Shown here: positions 7,779 through 15,728 of the stretch, one piece after another
Numbering within the stretch: the first letter of the stretch is position 1
Layout: each line of letters opens with the position of its first letter
NCBI GenBank assembly: GCA_018660405.1
Contig: JABJKL010000255.1
Location: 1-16,261, forward strand
Source: Pseudomonadota bacterium
GTDB lineage: Bacteria > Pseudomonadota > Gammaproteobacteria > Arenicellales > Arenicellaceae
DNA: 16,261 bases
Reading direction: 5' to 3'
Notes under the pieces: generated by a model
What the model was told of the DNA's origin: nothing
The model's database searches: none
What the model saw: only the letters and a program-made list of their open reading frames with translations
Position numbers and translations under genes: made by a program

Positions 7779-8942
7779 TTATACCGATCGCGCCATCATA
7801 ACACCATCGATATTTCGCACCGCTTCAAGCACAGCCTCCGTTAATGGGCTATCAACGTCCACCACGGTATAGGCAATATCGCCACGCGACTGATTAATCA
7901 TGTCATGAATATTCAGTTTGGCCGACGCCATCGCCGTAGAAATCTGGCCCACCATATTCGGCACATTGGCATTGGCGACAATTAAGCGATGCTCTGAACC
8001 ACGTCCCATACTAACCTGAGGAAAATTAACCGAATTAACAATATTACCGTTTTCCAGAAAGTCCATCACCTGATCGGCCACCATTATTGCGCAGTTATCT
8101 TCAGCCTCGACGGTCGACGCACCCAAATGTGGCAAGCCAATGACGCGTGGAGACTGCATGGTTCGATTATTTGGAAAATCGGTTACATAGGTATGCAAAT
8201 CACCAGAATCGACAGCCTGGCAGACCGCATCATCATCGACAATGCCGCCCCGTGCCAGGTTCAATACCGTTGCCCCTGAATGCATTTTTCCAATATTGGC
8301 GGCGCTTAACATCCCTCTGGTTGCGTCGAATAGCGGCACATGAAAAGTAATAAAATCAACTTGAGGGAGCATCTCATCAAGCGTTTGGGCTCGCGTAACT
8401 CTGGAGGAAAGTTGCCACGCGCCTTCGACCGTTAAAGCCGGATCAAAACCAATCACATTCATGTCTAATTCAATGCACATATTTGCGACCAGGCGCCCGA
8501 TCGCCCCAAGACCCACTACCCCCACCGTACGACCAGGCAATTCGAAGCCCGCAAATTTCTTTTTGCCCGCTTCAACCAATTTGGCTAATTCAGCGTCGTC
8601 ACCCTGTAATTCCTGTGTATAGCCCCAGGCATTCGAGAGATTTCGACATGACATCAACATGCCGGCTAAAACGAGCTCTTTTACCGCATTTGCATTGGCG
8701 CCGGGCGCATTAAAAACCGGTATACCCATCGCTGCGAGTTTATCGATGGGAATATTATTTACGCCTGCACCTGCACGTCCTACGGCTTTCAACGATGCCG
8801 GAAACTTCATATCGTGCATCTTGTAGGATCGTAATAAAATTGCATCGGGGTCAGAAGTATCATCACTGACACGATAATCGTCGCTTAGCTTATCAAGGCC
8901 AACCTGCGAAATATTGTTGAGCGTAAGTATTTGGTATGTCAT
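7779..8942 (-). CDS. serA: D-3-phosphoglycerate dehydrogenase, short form with ACT domain
   Basis: SerA oxidises 3-phosphoglycerate to 3-phosphohydroxypyruvate, the entry to serine synthesis; its product is the substrate of SerC encoded just upstream. At 387 residues it is shorter than E. coli SerA (410). Substrate-side motifs are RAGAGVNNI (56-64) and NANAVKELV (83-91). The NAD-binding GLGAIG is at 144-149, with Asp167 after the second strand favouring NAD. Arg231 is in ARGGIVDD and His272 in LPHLGAST. A C-terminal ACT domain covers about 318-387. The segment aligned with the usual DVFxxEP reads TDFPNNRT, so the canonical catalytic Glu seems absent. The start is ATG at 8942, with weak GAG before it, 72 nt after serC. 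Placement between serC and pheA is unlike Pseudomonas. Confidence 0.93.
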   Translation of the reverse strand: MTYQILTLNNISQVGLDKLSDDYRVSDDTSDPDAILLRSYKMHDMKFPASLKAVGRAGAGVNNIPIDKLAAMGIPVFNAPGANANAVKELVLAGMLMSCRNLSNAWGYTQELQGDDAELAKLVEAGKKKFAGFELPGRTVGVVGLGAIGRLVANMCIELDMNVIGFDPALTVEGAWQLSSRVTRAQTLDEMLPQVDFITFHVPLFDATRGMLSAANIGKMHSGATVLNLARGGIVDDDAVCQAVDSGDLHTYVTDFPNNRTMQSPRVIGLPHLGASTVEAEDNCAIMVADQVMDFLENGNIVNSVNFPQVSMGRGSEHRLIVANANVPNMVGQISTAMASAKLNIHDMINQSRGDIAYTVVDVDSPLTEAVLEAVRNIDGVMMARSV

Positions 8943-9014
8943 CCGGACTCTATTATATAAGTAAGCGTGGTTTAGACGGTGATGAATGTGTGAGAACGAC
9001 CCCTAATCCGAACA

Positions 9015-10100
9015 TTATCCGTTCCGGTCCTGGAAGTCCTGCATAAAGGCAATCAGGGCATCGACACCAGCCTCGGGCATTGCGTTATATATACTGGCGC
9101 GCATACCACCGACCGACCGATGCCCTTTAAGCGAATGCAAGCCCGCATCATGCGATTGAGCAAGGAATTTTGCGTCTAAATTATTATCCTGAAAAATAAA
9201 AGGTACGTTCATGCGCGAACGGCATGCCATCTCGACAGGATTAGTATAAAAACCACCCGAACGATCGATAAAATCGTAAAGTTTGGCCGCCTTGCGAATA
9301 TTGACTTGCTCCATCGCTTCAAGACCACCATTTTGTATAAGCCATTTAAACACCAGACCACAAACATACCAACAAAAAGTAGGTACGGTATTCATCATTG
9401 AATCAGCACCCGCCTGTTTTTCGTAATTAAACAAACTTGGCGCTTGATTACTGGTTTTGCCGAGCAAATCGTCTCGCACAATCACCATAGTTATGCCGGC
9501 CGGACCAATATTTTTCTGCGCACCCGCATAAATTAGTCCGTATCTGCTCACGTCCACCGGCCGCGACATAAAATTAGATGACATATCGCACACCAGGGGT
9601 ACATCACCGGTCTCTGGCAACCAATTGAATTCCACACCGCCAATCGTCTCGTTTGAGCAATAGTGTAAAAAAGCGGCATCGCCGCGGGTTGACCACTCGG
9701 ACTGGGGCGGGATATCTGTGTAGTGACTAGATTCTGTGTCAAGTACAACGTTCACATCACAAAAGCGTTTGGCCTCTCCAATCGCTTTTTTCGACCATGA
9801 GCCCGTACATACATAATCCGCAACGGGTGCATCACCCATTAAATTAAGTGGAACCGAGGCAAATTGTATTTGTGCTCCGCCTTGCAAAAACAATACTTTG
9901 TAATTATCAGGAACCCCTAGTAGGTCGCGCGCATCTTGTTCTGCTTCAGCCGCCATTTCCATAAACGGCTTGCCGCGGTGTGACACTTCCATAACCGAAG
10001 CGCCGGTAGCGTTCCAATCGAGCATTTCTTCCTGGATTTGCTGCAGAACCTCTAACGGCAGGGTCGCGGGACCCGCGCTAAAATTAAATATTCTTGCCAC
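9015..10100 (-). CDS. serC: Phosphoserine aminotransferase
   Basis: SerC is a PLP enzyme that transaminates 3-phosphohydroxypyruvate to phosphoserine with glutamate. It also handles the matching step of pyridoxine synthesis in organisms with the PdxB/SerC route. It is 361 residues, close to the E. coli size. Landmarks are FNFSAGPATLP (5-15), EVSHRGKPF (38-46), FLQGGAQIQF (71-80), DMSSNFMSRP (172-181) and the PLP lysine Lys196 in YAGAQKNIGPAG. HRSVGGMRASIYNA near the C terminus carries the substrate-phosphate arginine. The start is GTG at 10100 with GGAG nine nt before it; the resulting MARIFNFSAGP matches E. coli MAQIFNFSSGP. The 213-bp gap to gyrA shows no strong terminator or promoter. Confidence 0.98.
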   Translation of the reverse strand: MARIFNFSAGPATLPLEVLQQIQEEMLDWNATGASVMEVSHRGKPFMEMAAEAEQDARDLLGVPDNYKVLFLQGGAQIQFASVPLNLMGDAPVADYVCTGSWSKKAIGEAKRFCDVNVVLDTESSHYTDIPPQSEWSTRGDAAFLHYCSNETIGGVEFNWLPETGDVPLVCDMSSNFMSRPVDVSRYGLIYAGAQKNIGPAGITMVIVRDDLLGKTSNQAPSLFNYEKQAGADSMMNTVPTFCWYVCGLVFKWLIQNGGLEAMEQVNIRKAAKLYDFIDRSGGFYTNPVEMACRSRMNVPFIFQDNNLDAKFLAQSHDAGLHSLKGHRSVGGMRASIYNAMPEAGVDALIAFMQDFQDRNG

Positions 10101-10313
10101 TACTCATAACTCCATACTTATATTGGATGACTATTTAGATGATTACAATGCCCACGCATACGGCTGATGTGATCATTTTAGGGCGCGAATAATAAAGGTA
10201 AAATCGACAAAATCCTATCAACAAATTTGCCAAGGGTTAGGGGCCGCTCTCAAAAGGTAACGAGGTCATTGAGAATGGTCCCTGGCTATCACCAGCGTTT
10301 CCTTACACCACCA

Positions 10314-12941
10314 CTACTCTTCGCTGTCAGAATGAATCTCAGCAGCGCTGTCACCCTCATCAGCTTCGAGTTCTGAATTAACAAGATTATCGTTCTCTTC
10401 GGACTCGGCCACTTTTTGTACGCTGATCAAAGATTCATCCTCGTCGACCCCGATCAAAGTCACTCCTTGTGTATTACGTCCTAATGTTGACACCTCGCTG
10501 ACCCGCGTACGAACCAAAATACCACCATCGGTAATCAACATGACCTCATCATTTTCCTTGACCAAGGCGGCGCCCACAACTTTGCCATTACGCTCACTGA
10601 CCTGAATAGAAATTACTCCCTGCCCACCTCGGCCTTGGCGAGTATAGTCAGTTAACCGGGTCCTCTTCCCATAGCCATGCTCAGTTGCGGTCAATATGGT
10701 GCCATCATCCATTTCCCGATCAGCAATAATCATCGAAATGACTTTTTGACCTTCGGCCAGTTTTATACCCCTTACACCACGCGCTGTTCTGCCCATAACT
10801 CGAACGTCCTGTTCAGCAAAGCGAATGCCTTTTCCGGCATCTGAGAACACGTACACGTCTTGCTCGCCGGTCGTTGAACCGACACCCACCAGCTCATTAC
10901 CGTCAACAAGATCAATCGCAATAATCCCACTGGCACGAGGACGTGAAAAATCCGCCAAAGCAGTCTTCTTAACGGTGCCATCACTGGTGGACATAAACAC
11001 ATAACCACCTTTATCAAAATCATTGATCGGCAATACAGCAGTGATTTTTTCATCATCAACCAGCGGTAGCAAATTAACCAGAGGTTTACCGCGTGCCATA
11101 CGGCCTGCTTGTGGCCACTGAAATACACGCAACCAATATACTTTACCTACGGAAGAAAAACACAGTACGGTGTCGTGACTGCTCGCCACAAACATCCGTT
11201 CTACGAAATCTTCATCTTTGGTTTTGGTTGCAGACTTACCTTTGCCACCGCGCCGCTGAGCGCGGTAATCCGACAAGGGTTGCGATTTAGCATAGCCTTC
11301 ATGAGAAAGCGTCACGACCAAATCCTCTTCGGCAATCAAATCTTCGTCCATAAGGTCCAACTGACTATCGAGAATTTCAGTACGACGCTCGTCGCCATAT
11401 TCATCCCGAATCTCGACCAGTTCTTCGCGAATAACCTCCATTAAATGACCCACGTCACCAAGAATCTTCAGGTGTTCAGCTATTCTTCCGAGAATCTCAA
11501 CGTATTCCTCGCGGATTTTATCTTGTTCCAGGCCCGTGAGGCGGTGTAGTCGTAAATCCAATATCGCCTGGACCTGCACTTCCGATAAATGATAACCATC
11601 TTCCAATAACCCGACATTTTCGGCCAAACCTTCGGGCCGGGATGAACCCGCACCGGTTTGATCCAACAGGCTGCTGATTTCACCGGCAGGCCAAACCGTT
11701 GCGATCAACTGCTCTTTAGCAGCAGCAGGGTTCGGCGCAGCCTTAATCAACTCGATGATGGGGTCAATATTGTTAAGCGCGACCGCCAAACCTTCTAATA
11801 CATGCGCTCGATTACGTGCCTTACGTAACTCGAATATGGTACGACGAGTAACGACTTCGCGACGATGTCGAACAAACTCTTCGAGCATCTCTTTAAGATT
11901 AAAAATACGTGGCTGGTTATTAATCAACGCCACCATATTGATACCAAAAACTGACTGCATTGCAGTCTGCTTATAGAGCTTGTTTAAAATAACTTCTGCG
12001 ACTTCACCCCGGCGTAACTCAACGACCATCCGCATTCCGGATTTATCAGACTCATCACGCAGCTCGGTAATACCCTCAATTTTCTTGTTTTTAACCAGAT
12101 CCGCTATCTTTTCAAGCAACCGCGCCTTATTGACCATATAAGGCAATTCGTGCACCACAATCGCCTGCTTACCCGTAGACTCGTTGATTGTTTCGATGTT
12201 TGCGCGCGCGCGCATATAAATCTTGCCCCGCCCCGTACGATAAGCTTGAACAATTCCCGCGCGTCCATTAATGGTTGCTGCCGTCGGAAAATCCGGGCCT
12301 GGAATAATCTCCATCAACGCCTCCACATCAATCTCGGCATCGTCGATTAGGGCCAAACAAGCATTAACCACTTCGGTAAGATTATGCGGCGGTATATTCG
12401 TCGCCATACCCACAGCAATCCCGGAGGAACCGTTAACCAATAAATTCGGGAAACGCGCAGGCATGACCAATGGCTGCATCTCAGTCTCATCATAGTTTGG
12501 ACCAAAATCGACGGTTTCTTTTTCCAGGTCAGCAAGCAATTCTTGCGCAATTTTGGATAAACGAATCTCGGTGTACCGCATGGCCGCAGCAGAATCACCG
12601 TCAATGGACCCAAAGTTACCTTGACCGTCTACCAGTGGATAACGCAATGAAAAACTCTGCGCCATACGTACGATGGTGTCGTATACCGCCGAATCTCCAT
12701 GTGGATGATATTTACCAATCACATCACCGACCACTCGCGCTGATTTTTTATACGCTTTATTCCACTCATTTCCCAGCTGTGACATGGCGAACAATACCCG
12801 CCTGTGTACCGGCTTTAATCCGTCCCGAACATCGGGTAACGCGCGCCCTACAATTACGCTCATCGCGTAATCAAGATAGGACCGCTTCATCTCATTTTCG
12901 AGGCTTGCAGGGATGGTTTCTTTAGCGAAGGAATCGGTCAT
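10314..12941 (-). CDS. gyrA: DNA gyrase subunit A
   Basis: GyrA is the DNA-cleaving and wrapping subunit of the A2B2 gyrase that introduces negative supercoils using ATP. The 875-residue protein matches E. coli in length and order: winged-helix/tower breakage-reunion domain (about 1-520), then six blades of the C-terminal beta-pinwheel. The active-site tyrosine is Tyr123 in AAAMRYTE. The GyrA box QRRGGKG at 562-568, needed for DNA wrapping, marks it as gyrase and not ParC. The quinolone region KYHPHGDSAVYDTIVRMAQ has Ser84 and Asp88 (E. coli 83 and 87), the wild-type residues. The tail is strongly acidic, as in E. coli. No intein is present. The start is ATG at 12941 with no clear Shine-Dalgarno sequence. 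Confidence 0.99.
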   Translation of the reverse strand: MTDSFAKETIPASLENEMKRSYLDYAMSVIVGRALPDVRDGLKPVHRRVLFAMSQLGNEWNKAYKKSARVVGDVIGKYHPHGDSAVYDTIVRMAQSFSLRYPLVDGQGNFGSIDGDSAAAMRYTEIRLSKIAQELLADLEKETVDFGPNYDETEMQPLVMPARFPNLLVNGSSGIAVGMATNIPPHNLTEVVNACLALIDDAEIDVEALMEIIPGPDFPTAATINGRAGIVQAYRTGRGKIYMRARANIETINESTGKQAIVVHELPYMVNKARLLEKIADLVKNKKIEGITELRDESDKSGMRMVVELRRGEVAEVILNKLYKQTAMQSVFGINMVALINNQPRIFNLKEMLEEFVRHRREVVTRRTIFELRKARNRAHVLEGLAVALNNIDPIIELIKAAPNPAAAKEQLIATVWPAGEISSLLDQTGAGSSRPEGLAENVGLLEDGYHLSEVQVQAILDLRLHRLTGLEQDKIREEYVEILGRIAEHLKILGDVGHLMEVIREELVEIRDEYGDERRTEILDSQLDLMDEDLIAEEDLVVTLSHEGYAKSQPLSDYRAQRRGGKGKSATKTKDEDFVERMFVASSHDTVLCFSSVGKVYWLRVFQWPQAGRMARGKPLVNLLPLVDDEKITAVLPINDFDKGGYVFMSTSDGTVKKTALADFSRPRASGIIAIDLVDGNELVGVGSTTGEQDVYVFSDAGKGIRFAEQDVRVMGRTARGVRGIKLAEGQKVISMIIADREMDDGTILTATEHGYGKRTRLTDYTRQGRGGQGVISIQVSERNGKVVGAALVKENDEVMLITDGGILVRTRVSEVSTLGRNTQGVTLIGVDEDESLISVQKVAESEENDNLVNSELEADEGDSAAEIHSDSEE

Positions 12942-13037
12942 GCGGAAGTGTCGATAAACAACTGTTTTTTATAATCTTTATGGGTTTCAGACTGAGCTTC
13001 TATTTAGCCTGAAAATCGGGTTATTTTTGTTGCCTAA

Positions 13038-13046
13038 ATTCTAACA
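13038..13046 (-). promoter_or_regulatory. Candidate extended -10 element for gyrA
   Basis: Read on the minus strand, TGTTAGAAT fits TGn plus a -10 hexamer (TAGAAT, five of six to consensus). No -35 close to TTGACA lies 16-18 nt upstream, which is tolerated in extended -10 promoters. It would give a gyrA leader of roughly 90 nt. This is a consensus match by eye only. Confidence 0.25.
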
Positions 13047-13100
13047 TGCAGGCGCCTTCAATAGTAGCTTTCACGGGCTTCCAATAGCGATGATTTCAAG

Positions 13101-13220
13101 CAATTTTCGGCCAAATTGTAATGTACCGATAAAACCTTTCCCGGTACTGTTTGCAGCTTGAATAAAGCTGTAATTACTCGCACTTAAAACTGATTGAATA
13201 TTATCGCGCACAGAGGTGCG
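13101..13220. other. Cluster of four perfect inverted repeats (candidate structured RNA or operator array)
   Basis: Four dyads follow one another without overlap. CAATTT-N6-AAATTG is at 13101-13118 and GTACCG-N13-CGGTAC at 13123-13147. TTGCAGCTT-N5-AAGCTGTAA is at 13151-13173, nine pairs including one G-U when read on the plus strand. CGCAC-N4-GTGCG is at 13207-13220. A plus-strand transcript starting near the TATAAT at 12970 would carry all four as a leader of about 270 nt before the aminotransferase start. Strand and function are unknown, and no tRNA, 6S, SAM or SAH riboswitch pattern was recognised. Confidence 0.3.
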
Positions 13221-13251
13221 ACAGGCCTTATAATCTTCCCAACGAGAACAC

Positions 13252-14409
13252 TTGAAAGCACCACCTACCCGCTTGACTATTCCATTCATTGATCTGCAAA
13301 CGCAGTACAAAAAACACCAAACTGAAATCCAGACCGCGATTAATGCTGTGCTGGAGCATGGCCGATATATCATGGGGCCAGAAATAGACGTGCTTGAATC
13401 CGCCTTGCAAGAGTTTACCGGTGCCAATCATGCGATCGCCTGCGGCAGCGGCACCGATGCTCTGTTACTAGCGCTAATGTCCAGCGGCGTAGGGCCTGGT
13501 GACGCAGTTTTTACTACCCCCTACACATTCTTCGCTACTGCTGAAGTTATTAGCCTGGTGGGCGCTACGCCGGTCTTCGTGGACGTCGACCCGATTACGT
13601 ATAACCTGAATCCTGAATGTTTGTCCGCATCGATCAAACAAACGCTTAGCGCGGACGAACTTACACCCAAAGGCATCATTGCGGTGGATTTATTTGGTCA
13701 GCCTGCTGATTACGATGCCATCAATCAGATCGCTGCCGCGCATAAGCTATTTGTGTTACAAGACGCGGCGCAAAGCTTCGGTGCTAGCTATAAGGGCTCA
13801 CGCACCTGTTCGAACACCCCTTTGGCGGCCACCAGTTTCTTCCCACCAAAACCGTTAGGTTGTTATGGCGATGGTGGTGCTGTATTTACCGATGGCCGTA
13901 AAATCGCTGATACCATTAAGTCTATTCGCATACATGGCCAAGGACAGGACAAGTATGACAATGTCCGTTTGGGCCTTAACGCACGCATGGATAGCATTCA
14001 GGCAGCAATACTGATAGAAAAACTTAAATTCTTCGAATCAGAGATAGAAATGCGACATCGTGTGGCAACGTTGTATACCGAAGCACTTCAAGATCACGTA
14101 GCCGTTCCTCGTGTCGCCGACGACAACACTTCAGTGTGGGCTCAATACTCCGTCACGAGCGAGCATCGCGACCAAATACGAGAAGCTTTGAACAATAAAG
14201 GTATCCCTACTGCAACGTATTATCCAATACCCATCCATTTGTCCACGGCCTACGCTCACTTAGGCCACCAGGTCGGTGATTTCCCGGTGTCTGAAGGCCT
14301 ATCCAGGACAATGTTCAGCCTACCGATGCATCCTTATTTGGAACAGCAGCAGATTGAGGCTATTTGCGACACCATAAGCTCAACGGTTAGCCGTCTAAAC
14401 CATGGTTGA
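13252..14409 (+). CDS. DegT/DnrJ/EryC1/StrS-family PLP aminotransferase (WbpE/WlbC-like)
   Basis: This fold-type I PLP enzyme resembles nucleotide-sugar aminotransferases such as Pseudomonas WbpE, which acts on UDP-3-keto-GlcNAcA. Landmarks are IPFIDLQTQY (10-19), HGRYIMGPE (36-44), CGSGTDALLLAL (64-75), DAAQSFGASYKG (171-182), FFPPKPLGCYGDGGA with the PLP lysine at 200, and RLGLNARMDSIQAAIL. The residue just before the lysine is Pro where WbpE has Ser. Length with the TTG start at 13252 is 385 residues; a TTG at 13273 would give 378 and fits family N termini (short sequence before IPFIDL). An in-frame stop at 13231 and no ATG force a non-ATG start; GAG six nt before 13252 slightly favours it. 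It overlaps mtaD by 8 nt. The actual substrate is unknown; no sugar-pathway genes are in the window. Confidence 0.88.
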   Translation: MKAPPTRLTIPFIDLQTQYKKHQTEIQTAINAVLEHGRYIMGPEIDVLESALQEFTGANHAIACGSGTDALLLALMSSGVGPGDAVFTTPYTFFATAEVISLVGATPVFVDVDPITYNLNPECLSASIKQTLSADELTPKGIIAVDLFGQPADYDAINQIAAAHKLFVLQDAAQSFGASYKGSRTCSNTPLAATSFFPPKPLGCYGDGGAVFTDGRKIADTIKSIRIHGQGQDKYDNVRLGLNARMDSIQAAILIEKLKFFESEIEMRHRVATLYTEALQDHVAVPRVADDNTSVWAQYSVTSEHRDQIREALNNKGIPTATYYPIPIHLSTAYAHLGHQVGDFPVSEGLSRTMFSLPMHPYLEQQQIEAICDTISSTVSRLNHG

Positions 14410-15727
14410 TCAGCTCATATCAGCCACGTGGGTGGCTCCTGTCAGACCTGTGAACAAGGTTCTTAGCGATCACGCTGTGGCGGTAAAGCAAGGGAAAATT
14501 GTCACGCTGTTACCACTCAAAAAGGCCTTGGCTCAATGGCCTGATGCACCGCACGAACATTTGGAGGGTCACCTGCTCACTCCAGGATTCATCAATACGC
14601 ATACGCATGCAGCAATGAATTTATTTCGTGGCATGGCCGATGACATACCGTTAATGGATTGGCTAAATAATCATATATGGCCGGCTGAAAGCCAATGGAT
14701 GAGCGCGGACTTTGTGCGTGACGGTACCGAACTTGCGATCGCCGAAATGCAGGCTGCGGGTATCACCTGCTTTAACGACATGTATTTCTTCCCTAATGTA
14801 GTGGCTGAAGTTGCCCAGAAAGCCCAGATGCGAGCCGTTGTCGGCTTAATAGTGCTCGACTTTCCGTCAGCGTGGGCCAATTCATCCGATGAATATTTTG
14901 ATAAGGGCCTGCAAACGCATGACCAGGTAAGCAGCTACTCGCTTATCAATACGGCGTTCGCACCACACGCGCCGTATACGGTATCCGATCAACCGTTAGT
15001 TCGTGCACTTACCCTGGCAGATGAGTTAGATATCCCACTGCACATTCATCTGCATGAGACCGCAGCAGAAATCGAAGAATCAATGGCGCGTTATGGAATG
15101 CGCCCGTTAGAACGCCTCAGCCAATTAGGCTTGCTTAATCCACGTTTACTCGCGGTCCACATGACCCAGCTGCTGGATGCCGAAATCGAGGCAGTCGCAG
15201 AACAGGGTGTGCACGTCGCGCACTGCGTAAAATCCAACCTTAAGCTCGCCAGTGGCTTCGCTCCGATAAGCAATCTTCTTGCCGCAGGCACAAATATTGC
15301 TCTGGGTACCGACAGCGTCGCCAGCAATAATGACCTGGATCTATTGAGCGAAGCGCGCACTGCAGCATTGGTCGCCAAAGCTGTAAACGGTGATGCCGAA
15401 GCTGTACCGGCTAAACAAGCTTTGGAAATGCTCACGATTAATGGTGCTAAAGCACTAAATCTTGATACCGAAATAGGTAGTCTGGAAGCTGGAAAATCAG
15501 CCGACATCACGGCATTAAACCTTGCCGGTCTAGCCACACAACCGATCTACGACCCCATTGCCCAACTCATTTATAGCTGTTCGCGTGAACAGGTTAGCAA
15601 TGTTTGGATCGGCGGTAAGCAGGTATTGAAAGACAACCACCATACCCGAATTGACGTGAATAGCACATTAGCTCGAGCTAAAGAGTGGGGCGCTATAATT
15701 AGCGGTGCTGGTGCTCCCTCGAACTAA
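14402..15727 (+). CDS. mtaD: 5'-methylthioadenosine / S-adenosylhomocysteine deaminase, TRZ/ATZ amidohydrolase family
   Basis: The product is a metal-dependent amidohydrolase likely to deaminate the adenine ring of MTA and/or SAH, by-products of SAM use. It is 441 residues, usual for the family. The metal site and catalytic residues are all visible: HxH in GFINTHTHAAMN (His67, His69), HLHETAAE (His216 ligand, Glu219 catalytic), His253 in AVHMTQL and Asp303 in GTDSVASNNDLDL. The N- and C-terminal beta-sandwich parts flank the TIM barrel. The ATG at 14402 lies inside the end of the aminotransferase gene, so translation is probably coupled. In Pseudomonas the equivalent gene lies between mtnA and ubiG; ubiG is kept here but mtnA is not. 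Other purine or guanine-type substrates cannot be excluded from sequence. Confidence 0.9.
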   Translation: MVDQLISATWVAPVRPVNKVLSDHAVAVKQGKIVTLLPLKKALAQWPDAPHEHLEGHLLTPGFINTHTHAAMNLFRGMADDIPLMDWLNNHIWPAESQWMSADFVRDGTELAIAEMQAAGITCFNDMYFFPNVVAEVAQKAQMRAVVGLIVLDFPSAWANSSDEYFDKGLQTHDQVSSYSLINTAFAPHAPYTVSDQPLVRALTLADELDIPLHIHLHETAAEIEESMARYGMRPLERLSQLGLLNPRLLAVHMTQLLDAEIEAVAEQGVHVAHCVKSNLKLASGFAPISNLLAAGTNIALGTDSVASNNDLDLLSEARTAALVAKAVNGDAEAVPAKQALEMLTINGAKALNLDTEIGSLEAGKSADITALNLAGLATQPIYDPIAQLIYSCSREQVSNVWIGGKQVLKDNHHTRIDVNSTLARAKEWGAIISGAGAPSN

Positions 15728-15728
15728 T

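Larger units (their letters stand above)
12942..13251. other. Divergent intergenic region between gyrA and the aminotransferase operon
   Basis: This 310-bp stretch separates divergent genes and should hold both promoters. On the minus strand a TGTTAGAAT extended -10 is seen (13038-13046). On the plus strand two perfect TATAAT boxes occur, at 12970-12975 and 13229-13234, neither with a good -35. The middle part carries four inverted repeats (13101-13220). A minus-strand frame without ATG (codons 13211 to 13071, possible GTG start, 46 residues) also runs through the same DNA. No recognised gene or RNA family was found. Confidence 0.6.

Noticed and set aside
8952..8957. Perfect TATAAT on the minus strand just before serA
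   Set aside because: No usable -35 at 16-18 nt, and transcription would start almost at the serA ATG; more likely a chance AT-rich match.
10101..10313. Intrinsic terminator for gyrA or a small gene in the gyrA-serC gap
   Set aside because: Only 4-bp stems without T-runs and frames of 10-13 codons were found; nothing supportable.
12202..12213. Alternating GC run of 12 bases
   Set aside because: It lies inside gyrA and simply encodes part of an Arg-Ala-Arg-Ala stretch conserved with E. coli GyrA; not a separate element.
11093..12925. Several plus-strand frames of 65-151 codons across gyrA
   Set aside because: All are antisense shadows of a fully conserved gyrA coding sequence.
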